This document shows positions 25,414-37,100 of a stretch of DNA of 64,000 bases, in pieces. The stretch's first letter is position 1. The number at the start of each line of letters is the position of its first letter. The notes under the pieces were generated by a model, which was not told where the DNA came from, searched no databases, and worked only from the letters and a program-made list of their open reading frames with translations. The stretch comes from Sipunculus nudus. Its lineage: Eukaryota; Annelida; Sipuncula; Golfingiida; Sipunculidae. The DNA lies in assembly GCA_026874595.1 (NCBI GenBank), contig CM049322.1:37755340-37819339 (forward strand), read 5' to 3'. A program made the position numbers and the translations under genes.

Positions 25414-25802
25414 TTAATGTTTTTATGAAGCTGATCCACCACTAGACCACAACAAACTATGAGAATCCAATTTCAACAAGAAAGACCTCGCAAATTACTT
25501 CAAATCTTGACGTGGATAATCAGGTCTATTTCCTGGTTAAACGTAATGGTGCTGTGATGTAAACCCGTATTGCATCATAACAGCTGCGATTTGGCCGGGT
25601 ATGGAAAACCTCTATATTAACCTGTTAATTTGACACGGTTTACTTATAACTTATTTTCTAAAGGAAACAATTTTTTAATTTTTTATATGAAACAACTTTG
25701 CATAAACTCAAGCAGAGGTCTATAAAGGTACCTTTCTTGTTGAAATTGGATTCTCATAGTTTGTTGTGGTCTAGTGGTTGGTCAGCTTCATTAAAACATT
25801 AA
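25414..25802. mobile_element. 381-bp MITE with about 70-bp terminal inverted repeats and TTAA duplication
   Basis: The left arm 25418-25487 and right arm about 25729-25798 are near-perfect inverted repeats. The ends are TGTTTTTATGAAGCTGA at left and TGTTTTAATGAAGCTGA reverse-complemented at right, continuing through ccactagaccacaacaaac and tgagaatccaatttcaaca. TTAA flanks both sides (25414-25417 and 25799-25802), as expected of piggyBac-type target duplication. The 240-bp interior is non-coding. Low divergence between arms suggests a fairly recent copy. Confidence 0.82.
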
Positions 25803-26506
25803 AATTCAACTTGAATAACATATGAAGTCTCTGTTCTTATATGAAATTATACGAGTCAGTCTGTACTTAGTGTTGCATTGGAAATCTGAATTCTGTGTTG
25901 AATGTGTATTTATGTCAGTGTACAAGCAGCTTGTAAAGCAGATGTATTCACAAAGTAAACATAATTAACTCATACGAGTGAATTCACTCTATACGAAAAT
26001 AATTACGTAACAATCTACAAATGTGACTTTAGATATTTGGTATTTTCGTGAAACCTCATTATATCTATCTGTATATAAATTTTACCATGCATCATATAAA
26101 TTTTACTTTAATTTTACTTATCCTTCTTTTATAAGCATGAACCATGCATGAATATTTATTTCCATAAAAATATAATTTTATTTGAGAAATAAAAAAATCA
26201 TTTACGTGTCATTTGCGGCACGTTACATGTCTGCTATTTTTTATACGGGCGTAAGATAGGTTTGTAGACACGTATACAAGATGTTCCTCCTCAACACTTT
26301 AGTTAAAACGTCTTTTTCTTTTTTTCTGTTTAGAGTTAAATATATGAAGGGAGCAGCCATGTTAGCCAATAGGTAGGTCAGGGAACGTCATGTTGAAGGC
26401 CGCTTTACTCCCCTTATTGTTTGTTTATTCATGTTATTTTCTCTTTATTCTCTATAGATAAGAAAAAAAAAAAACATTACAAGGAACAAGAAGTTTCACT
26501 AAAAAT

Positions 26507-26775
26507 CTGCACTCTAATAAATGCAAGCCTCCAATATTCACTTATTCGGCCGATATTCCTAGGTGCATTCGTGCATATGTGACTGAAAATTTGTGAATAT
26601 TCTTTGATGACGTTACTCGACCCGGTTCATGCGTCGGATCCACACCAAATTCTAGTCGATTCTTCATTGGTTCTTTCCCGAAATTACGTAAAAATTTCAT
26701 GAGATTCCAGTCAAGATCGCATGAGTTATGTTGTGAAAAGTCACACACGCAAACGGGGATGAACGTTTACCCTCC
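26507..26775 (+). repeat. Dispersed repeat R3, copy 1 (RTE-type 3'-end-like)
   Basis: The copy runs from 'ctaataaatgcaagcctcc' through 'gtcggatccacaccaaattc', 'cgattcttcattgg' and 'gagttatgttgtgaaaagtc' to 'aacggggatgaacg'. Blocks in the same order occur at 33191, 52964 and, as a tail only, 37890. The layout (accaaaatctaatc, then cttcattggcc, then gagttatgttgtgaacaaac, then a ggaggcaataa end) is what I recall of RTE-clade LINE 3' ends and their SINEs; the clade assignment is inference. Confidence 0.6.
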
Positions 26776-27429
26776 TAGCGGACGCAAGAAGAAAACACTC
26801 ATAAATTACTTACTTTCGCCAACATTCTGGATAACCAGATCCTTTATTTGAAAGGGTTCAGATTGGAAGCGGAGGAAACACAAATCTGAGGCTGGTTAAA
26901 ATACTTGAAACGGTTGAATAACTCTTTGGTTACATCATAGGCCAGTGCTGTCCGGTTGGTCAAGGCGAATCTAATTAGGTGATACCGGTGCATGCCAGCA
27001 AGATCAACTTTGGCCAAGTTTTGAAATAAATCAAAGTTACCTTTAATGCTAATTGATGACCAATTTTCCCGGACGTCGTGACAAGAACATTTGCCCTATT
27101 TCTCAATGGCTGTCACCTTTGAAAAATGCAATACCAAGTGAAGGACCCCTTTTGTTCAAGAAAAATCAAAACATCCTCTCACAAAATGTTTCCGAACCAT
27201 AAGTAAAATTCGGTTTTAATCAGTAAGGGCCACCTGCAGTCTATACAATTAAGTGACAAGTCTTTACATGTACTTAGCGTCACCGACCGATGGCGCCCTA
27301 TATTTAAACATGGAGCACCGCTAGGTAGGTGAATAAATTGACTTTTTATCAATTATCAGAAGTGCGAAAGTACGTTTTCTATGTGTCATCGATAAAGCTG
27401 TCATTTCCTCCGAACATACTTGGCAAATT

Positions 27430-28310
27430 CATGTGTTAGGTGTTTGTTTTAAGGAATACACTTGGCAATGGTACCCAACGCATTTTTTAACAGGAAAATG
27501 TCTTATAATTTCCAAAGGAGAATACATTAGGTCTGACAATTGCACACCTTTTCCATCAATATACATACTAGTAAATGGCGTTCAGTGTATTGGTCTACCA
27601 GGGAATGTACTTTTGAATATATCATCCTAATATTCTTTTCTCAAGAAATATTATTATACTTAGGTATGGCGTAGGACTTTCAATAGGAATTGTCGTTCCG
27701 CACACTTTTTCAAATACAGAATGTACATAGGAATAATTGGATTATTGTCCAACACGCACCATACGCCTCTGTAACATGGACCGTTCACATTCTACGTAAA
27801 TATTTGAACAGGTGATAGTCGTATTACCCTTTTCAGCAGGAAATACATTTAAGGGTGATATTGCATGTATAACTCTACTTTCTTCCACCCGAAAATGTAC
27901 TTGAGAACGGTTCTTCATTCTCTTTCAAAGGAATATAATACACTTAATTATAACAATGTAAATTGTACTTTCCAATGGGGATGTACTTGAGAATGACATT
28001 CTACACATACATGTTCAAACAGGAAATGAACCTGACAAATTGCTTTCTAAATACTTTCTTCAATACGGAATGCAATATACTTAAAGACAACAATGTAATT
28101 TTATATTTTCCGTTTGGGATGTTTTTAAGAATGACATTTTACTTCTCCAACAGGAAATGTACTGTAGAATGGCTTTATAAATACTATTTCCTGAACATTG
28201 AATACACGTATGGCTTAAATTCTAGGTATATATTCCAACATATTATGAACGTTATACCACTTTATATTTGTGGTCTACGTATTTTGTCCATCAAAGAATA
28301 CACTAAGCGA
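27430..28310 (+). repeat. Degenerate tandem region, unit about 44 bp
   Basis: Variants of 'aacaggaaatgtacttgaga' then 'atgacattctaaatac' recur at about 42-50-bp steps (clear at 27892, 27977, 28021, 28067, 28118 and 28153). An open frame across 27963-28373 is a by-product. Highly diverged, so boundaries are approximate. Confidence 0.5.
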
Positions 28311-30656
28311 CGGCAATATACATTGTATACATTGTATACATTATACGTACCTATACGTACGTATACGTATTAGTACCACACTTCCTGTGTGGTGCAAATT
28401 TTATTTCACGGGCTTTACAATGTATGCCTATAACAGATGTGAGTAAAGTTCGGAATAATTATTATTTATATTCACACGTAGTGGAACATCACATTTCCAT
28501 AGGTTAAACCAGTCTAACTAAAATGGATCTGTAACATCAGGCTTAATTGGTTCTATAGAGAAGTGGTTCAAGGCTTTCGTACTTTGGGAACTGATGTTGG
28601 CAGGCTATAAACTTCTCGGTGATTAATTTATGTAGCTAGCAAAGCAAATAACATTAATTTCCTTTCTAAAGTGATCTAGGTATGTAGGTCTAGGTGATGG
28701 TCGTTGTGAAGTTTTATGTGTCTACTTGAGTGCGGTGCAATTATTCATAGGTCTAGATAATGGTGATCGTAATAAGGTTAAGTTACATAACATCATCCCG
28801 CCCCTTTTGGCGCAAACGAACCACAAAACTAATTTTGTAATTAATACTCAAATTTAGATGTTAGTGTGTCACCGGCAATGAAGTGGAACATGTGTGAAAA
28901 CATGTCACTCTATCTCTCTCATATATATATATATATAACAGTATTTGTTTAACAATGCATTTGTATTTGTGATTGTACTAGATAATATCACATGCGTCAT
29001 GTATCCGTATGGCATATACGCATAAAACAAAACATTCTACAAACAGAGTAGTTGCTTAAGCAAATAAATTCAATATCCATCATATCAAAATCAGGACAAT
29101 AGTGTTTTTAAGCTGTAGATATATTCTTTAACGTACAATCATCCATAGCCTAAAGAGACAAAGTGTCTCTGAAAGGCCGCGCCATGTCGCATATTTGTAT
29201 TATGGGATTGTAAATTGAGTGTTTGTTTATCTTTTATCCTGGACTGAGTCTCCATAACCAAATACGATTAGTCTTAACTCCGTGCGCTGCATCCTAATAC
29301 AGTCTGGGCATGAATATTTCAGTTTGTACCGACGGATGATGTGTATCTAGATGTCTCTTTCTCTTTGATTCTCTTGGGTATCTATTTCCAGCATCTACGT
29401 CGCCAGTAGCATTCGACCATGTGTTACCTGCGCAGTAATTTTAGTTTAGAAGTAGTTCGGCAGTTGCTATGTCGAGGCAACATATAATGGGTCAGCTGTT
29501 TTAGCTAGCGATATTTTTTTATCATTCTTTTAAATTATATGTTAAAAGTCAGGTGTTGTAACTTATTTAGAATAGGTTAAACCTTGAAAGGTTAGAATAC
29601 TGTTTTAATCAAGGAGGTATAGCCCCCTTGTTTTAAGTGTACATTTTAAAACAAAATTGTTTACGAAATACATATACAGAAAACTAATAGAAATGTAGTG
29701 AAAAACGATTATAAATAATGTCATGCAGCAAAGCAGTTTGATCTTTGATCCATAAATGAAATATGATTTGATGTGAAACGACATCCTGGTATATTTGAGG
29801 TATGAGCTGGGAGAGTTTCATTAGGGATGTGCTTTAATTTAAACCGATAGTTCGAGATTTAATTTGTAGCCAATTATATAGTTGTTCTAAAGTATGTTCA
29901 CTGTGGGGTGCCAATTGACATTTGGCCATAATTTCATAAATTGGCAGATAGGTTCCATAACGCAACATGCAATCTGTGTTTGAGGTTTCTAATCAACTGG
30001 AATGAGACGAAACCTTACTATGTAAAATATATTAGAAATGAACTTAAATCAATATATAAGAAAAAAGTATATTATTGTCACTAGAAACTAAAGAACCAGA
30101 AGATTATACAATATAAATATTGGAAAATATAAATATGGGGTTCTGTCGTGAGAGGCTTGGCCTCATATTAGGCATTTGGCCCATAATGAACTTCATCGTC
30201 AAATTGTGAGATCATATTTTAATTTTTAGAGGATAATCTTCCAATTTCATTTTTAATTGGCACAGAACTGTGGAGTTGCATTCAGTATCTACCTTATGAC
30301 GCTGGTTAAATATTTTTTTTTTGGGTTTAAATCTGTGAGTTCTGATTAATTATAATTAATTATTCTTTGTTAAAATCTATTAAGCCTCCAAGCAGAATTA
30401 CATCCGTTGCGTCATCACTGCCAGTTGGCATGGCAACATAATCGTTCTGACCTAACCGTTCTGTTTGGTCATGCTTGTTCCCGCAATGAGACAAACCAAT
30501 CGATTCAGTATTGATAAATGTATCATAATTTCAGCTGACGCGTGATGCATACTGAACGTTTCAGACAAAAAAAATGATGTTCATTACCTATAACACTAAT
30601 GACATTTTGTCTGTACGGCCGGTCCAACTGTTATTAAATTTCTCTGTATCTTGCAG

Positions 30657-30727
30657 AATGGTGCAGCCATCGATTTCCGCCCTTCTTTTCATCTTATGTT
30701 GTCTTCCGGTCATAATTGGTCAAGGAG
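30657..30727 (+). CDS. Gene A exon 1 (start codon, signal peptide)
   Basis: The acceptor tract tctctgtatcttgcag ends at 30656, so only one base precedes the ATG at 30658. Residues 1-23 have the form of a cleavable signal peptide: a short polar start, then a core rich in L, I, C and V ending near IIGQG. The exon ends in phase 1 at a consensus GTAAGT donor (30728). The exact fit of acceptor to start codon means the 5' UTR is carried by one or more upstream exons. Confidence 0.88.
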
Positions 30728-31047
30728 GTAAGTGATTATTTGCATTTATGAAAATTTCTGAACTTCAGATTTCGTGTTTGTCCTTGAATGATTTCCTGCG
30801 GAATATTATATTGACAAAAGAAAAATATCTCGGGGCGGGAAGATGCGTTCATTTTGGAGTAAAATTTCTCTTATTTACTCCAGCACAACGATGGATAGTT
30901 ATGTAGCTCTGAAAAAGGGTGTGGTCTGTCAACTGTAAACGGTGTTTTTTAGTTTATAATTAATTTTAGTCTTGAGCTTTATGTCTTATGGATAACATAT
31001 GTTCTGTTTATTGAATTGCTAATGTATGTTGCGAGAGAAGTGTAAGT

Positions 31048-31130
<83 letters not shown>

Positions 31131-34100
31131 GATAGATTAAGATAGGGCATATATAATTATTATTATCTTAATTAGACAGATATCTATACACACGAGTGCA
31201 GAAATACACACGCAATCAATGACCTCAAATATTATAACGTATTGCAAAAACATTAATAAAGAGGCGTGGATTGTATGTTCTCCGACACAAATAACCATGT
31301 CTACAACCAGTTTTGTCCCTCCATAAATTTAGTTCTTGAAAACCACATCAAATGAGAGCGAGGGCTGAAAGGGACATTTCTGAATAGCTAAGGTATTTCA
31401 TGGACTCGCGATATGAGATGAAGGTCAGAGGTGGCGACCTGTGACCCCATGACCTTTCGACCCCACTCACCAGACCACTAAATTCCATTTATTCTCACGG
31501 ATGACGTAGTTTTAAAGTAAAATATGTCCACTCATATTCACCTGACAACATTGTGACGACGCGTGGGTTGATATAGATATGTGAATCACTGAGCATGCGT
31601 CACACACGTGGCCAGCATTCCACAGTGACCAACTCCGTTAAGGTGGCAAAACTGGAAAAAACCCTTATATTTTAAATCGACCCGAAAGTTGTTTTAAATT
31701 CATCCTAAAAACCATGAAGTTACATTATATTTAACATGGTATAGTTTCTTTCTCAACGTATACATGTTTATGATTTTTTAAATATTGATTTTAACATGAT
31801 TTTGTAGCATTCGAAAAAAAGGTACACTATTTTAAGCACCCAGTGTCAATAAGCGACTTTTTTATAGTGGAATAATATTGAACTACATGACAGTATCTCA
31901 ACAGTGTCTTTTGTTTTTCTTCTCCTGTGCGTCTTTTTGTTGAAAAAATGAAACTGTGTAATGTTCAAACTTTAACATTTTAGTTTAAGAGAGGTAGAGA
32001 CATGAGTATGAATAAAGAATATAAAAAAAATATCATAAAGAACACTGTTCAAGATTTAAAATAATGTACACTTTATGGTTTTGATATGAATTAAAACAAC
32101 TATTAGATTGATTTAAGATATAGGGATTTTTGCCAGTTCTGCTACCTTAATTCATCAAGCTTACTCCTGTTAGTCATGAGGATATATGTACTGAAATAAC
32201 AACATCACTCTCCATTCTAACACAAGTACAGGATTAAAGACCTTAAAAGTACAGTACAGACATAAAAGTTATTCACCAGAATTCAGACAAAGTATAGATG
32301 TCCATTTTATATTAATATAACATTAAATTTAAAGACTGTTTTTATTCTCTCATTTTCTACTCATTACCTATATTTCTGTTTTAAAATCAAATTTTAAAGT
32401 CTCTAGAAATTTAGTCCTAAAATTACATTTGAAAGAAGCATAATAAATGAACAATCTACAAATGACTTGAGGTATTTTTATTTAGTTTAAGTCAGCGATT
32501 AAGCGTTTGAATAAATTATATTCAAATATAATGGATATTGAATGTATAGTACATCGGTAATTAGACCATTAATACTGTCTTTTTTTATATTATATATACT
32601 TTATGGATTCAGCACTAGGATAAATGATAATTAGATCACCAGGGACTCTACCCTTAAGTTCATTTTATATAAGATAATATGCCTACTTTGTCGTATGATG
32701 ATGTGGCGGCAAGATAGAAAAAAAACATGACACTGGTTAAAGGACAGCAGATGTCCGTATGTTGTATAGAAATCATCAAACATGAAACAATAGGGGTCTT
32801 TTTTTTTCTTGTATGGGTCTTTGTGTGATTAATCATTGAGGCCTACGAGGTTTTGGTTACTCATATCGTACTTAACACCTACGGACCGCAAAATACTTGT
32901 TAGAAAAAAAACTACACTTAATTCACACAGTGTGGTGAGCCGAAATATGAAGCGATGCGGACAAATGAGGGCACGGTTTATTGCTGTGATACATACCTGT
33001 CTGCAGCACCTCATTATGTATAAGTCACAGAACCGCGTGCCCTATCACACATGCACTTAGCATTCAGTTTACTAAAGGCCCATACATGTACATAAAATAC
33101 ATAAAGTCCATACTGACGAGCCCTGTACATAAAATAAAAAAAAATATCTCGATCTCACGAGACAAAAATACCAGCTAAGTAACTTGAAATCAGCATTCTA
33201 ATGAATGCAAGCCTCAGCTATTATTGGATTTACTTATTCGGCTCATATTCCCAGGATCATTAGTGCATAAGTGACTGTAATTTTGTGAATATTCCATGAT
33301 GACATTCTTCAATCCGGATCATGTGTCGGATCCATACCAAAATCTAAACGCTTCTTCATCGGCCCGTTCCCAAAATGCCCGTAAAATTACATGAGATTCT
33401 GTTAATGACTGTGTGATTTATGTTGTAAAAAAACATAGCGATGGCAATAATAACCATTCCAGTTGTTAAACATCTTTTTCACACGGGATTGTATCTCCTA
33501 TCATGGCTTGTCATATATCATCATTTTCCCAATCGTCATTTTACCGTTATAGTCAGGTACCGTAAATATTCATATATTCCACTGAGCACGTTACTTTTGG
33601 TTTCAAACAATGTATGTTTATCTTTTTACACTCACGTATGTTTGTACATTTTTCTTTCATCTTATGTATAGCATGATTTTGGGTGACAGGTCTATGTGTC
33701 TGCGATGTAGATCATGTGTATCGATTTATATGTTGCTGTTCACGTGCTTTTTGATTTACTTTTTCTATATTTTTGTGACACACAGGTTCATTCAACTTCA
33801 AAGGTTTGTGACATGCTATGTTTCCATAGGAACGAATATGGCGGACGTTTATTTAATATCCTATCTATTTTAATGAAATAATCAGTTTATTATAACGATC
33901 AAAATGGAAATACTTTTCAACTTTACCTTTAGCTTAGGAATGGATTTTTATATAAAAGAATTTTCCTTTTGATCATTTCAGTGAAAAGGCTACATCCAAT
34001 CACTTTAGTTTAGAAAATACTCCGCATTGATATCTGAAATTTATCGTCTTTGGCAAAATAACTCGTATCCAAATGCCTGATGAAAGAACAAACGATGCTG

Positions 34101-37100
34101 ATTGCATCTAAACTCAAGAATAACCTACAGTAAAACAAATCAATCTATCATCTGGATAAAAGGAGAAATTTAATTTTACTCTTTTATAAAACCGATAAAC
34201 GTGCGCAGTGGTTAAAAAGTATGATATTCCTTTGTCCGTATCGCCATATTGCTTCTGGATACATGCAGTGCATTTATGTTAAAAATTAAAACAATCTTTT
34301 GTGTGTGTGTCTGTTAGTTTCTTTTTGACTGTCTGATAATACACTGTTTCTTTGACTCTTTATTAGTCTGCATTGAAAATAAAACTGCATGATTGACCCG
34401 TTCATCAGATCCTACTTTCAGCTCATTCTTGAACTCTTAAAATGATTTTCTAACACATTAGGCATTGTAATATTCAGATAGAATATTACATCAAGACTAA
34501 ACAAGTATTTTGTCTGTTCTTGAAATAATATAAAAATCATTTACGATAGTGGATGTGAAAGTGTGTTATGTCACATTGAATTATACAAAGACAGATTTGT
34601 TGTTTATTCCTTGTTTATTTAACAAGTATTTAAAATGACGTATACGAATCCATGAAACGCATTTTGCAAAAGAAATTTACAACATGTGTAAATATGTTAA
34701 CTGTACAGTATTCCATACAGGTATATTCTATATAACTTAGGTTTTTATGTGATTTTAAAGAAATTGTCGAACATTTGTTGTGCCTCCCTTGATTTTTCCA
34801 CGAAAGTCTATATTTTTTTCAATTAAAAAAAAAGTACAAAATACCTATGTTTTAGTACATCATATAACAGAAATATAGAAGTTCTGCTTTTGCTCTCTTT
34901 TATGTCTAAACCTCTTATTATTTTGCCTATTATTTTATATTCTTTGTGTGCAAACATATAGAAAAAATTGATAAAAACACATGAATGACCTTTGGCATTT
35001 ATTCATAGTAATTTTGATTAGTTAATAATTTTTGTATACATTGTGTGTATGCATTTTAGGATATACGTAATTCACCCTTCTTTTGAAAAATAACGTTCCT
35101 TTACTTTATCCACATTAGCGTTTCAATTTTATATATATATTTTAACTTATGGACGGGATTTTACATTCGCGACCATATTTAAATGTGCAAATGTGCAAAT
35201 GTGCAATATTTCAGTCTTTTTGGTCTAAAAATTCTTGGTCATGCACCACAAACCCTTTGATTGAAAGCAGTGTTTGAGTGCAATGATTGATAGAGCGAGT
35301 GTCACATGACCATATTTTTTATTAGATAATTTTATCTAATATAAATTAATCATTTTATGAATAATTATTACAACTGTTTGATTAATTAATGAAATGTCTT
35401 TTCATTCACAGATATAGAAGTCATCGGGAACCAGCCATTATCGTATAATATTTATAACGGTCCCCTGGTGGGCTCCAAGAAGGTTTTTCTTCTCGAAACG
35501 AAAGTATCAAAACAGGGGTACGTTTTCGCTTTTATTGTGCACCTACGTGGGAAGACACCAATTCGTTTCCAGTTCTGGCGGGAATGGCAGCAGTCAGGGA
35601 GCACGTACACGATGATAAAAGAAAAGCGTTACGTTCCCAAAGACGAAGACATTGGATCCAGAGTTGTGGTGAGATTCAACATACACACACACACCTTTTT
35701 AATTTTGGAGGGCAAAAGAAAAATAAAACGCGTGGACTTTTTTTTCATTTCTGTATTGGCAGATTACATAAGAGGTCGGATATTTTTTTTATATATTGAT
35801 AATTTAAATTTTTTTTACAAGATATACAAAAAGATCTTCCATGATTCAAAATATAAATAATTTGCCTTTCGACATTTGTCAGGAGACGAAAAGGTGTTAC
35901 TGTAGAAAGGACTTTCACTTATGTTGATGCGGCGTCTGAGCCACAAAGGGTTATTTTCGGGTTTTTTCCCTTTTGGGAATAGTGGGACCTTCGCAGCTTA
36001 AACACAGCGTTTCGATGAAATAAAAGGACAACTATAAAATAATTTGTTCATCAGGAAAGAATTATTGTCAAATGGCTTGTTAACGAGATGATTGTATACC
36101 AGTTAACATGCATAACAAAAAAAAAAATGCAGTCAGTGGTAAAGTTAAAACATATCTATGACATTTGGAACAGCAATGTTTTACTAATACAATGCTTTAA
36201 TTAATAATAATTTCCATTTATGGCAGTTATTCTATGAGGTTATGTTAAAAAATCAGCCACCCTTCGAATTAATCCCTTTCTCATAATCGAATTTACAACT
36301 TCTTCGTGTGACCATATCTTACAATTTTTATTTATAAATATTACTATCCTTTAACGTGATGGACGTATATACCTCTTTTTAATTGAATTTATTTCTGAGT
36401 TTTTAACTAATGAAGAATCAAGAAACTCTGGCTGTATGTGATGATATTACCAAGTTTACTAACCTAGAAATATGGCTAGCATGACCTTGACCTTTATGTG
36501 ACCTTGACCAACAGGTAATGCTGGAGAATGACGAGTGTTTCCAGGTGTTACGTGGAGACCGCTTGGCGTTTTTGAATGAGGAGGATTCGTCCCCTGTCGG
36601 ATACAACTTCGTCCCCACTGGCCTAAACGTCCTCTTCTACTCTCTAAACTCGTCCTTTCCAGTAGCAAATGACATCTATACATTTGATAACCTCAACCTG
36701 CCGTACGAATTTGCCGTAGCGGCCGTTATTGACCAAGGTACGACCTTGTTTCTTATCCTAAATGCTCTTCTGCAATAATTGTTATATCGACTGAATATTT
36801 TGGTATATTAATGAAATGGTGTAAAATAACGAACAATTAGTATTTATGGAATTATGTCAATTATCTTTTTTGGAGATCATGTAGAAATGGAATGTTACAA
36901 ATATAAATTGCAGAAATTATGACTGCATTGAATTTCAGCATTCACTTTATATACGTTATAAGTTTTGTTATATGAACAATGTAATAACGTATATGATTGT
37001 ACATTATACTGTTTTGTCTATGTGCTTATCCAGTTCGCCCTTGCAATGAACAGTATGCATACTTATGTCTGGTTCTTCAAAGATTCTGCTTTTTGCATCC

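Larger units (their letters stand above)
25803..30656. other. Region upstream of gene A
   Basis: It contains an R3 copy (26507-26775), the degenerate tandem region (27430-28310) and short TA runs near 28920. If the 5' UTR exon of gene A is at or before 24565, all of this is its first intron. Confidence 0.45.
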
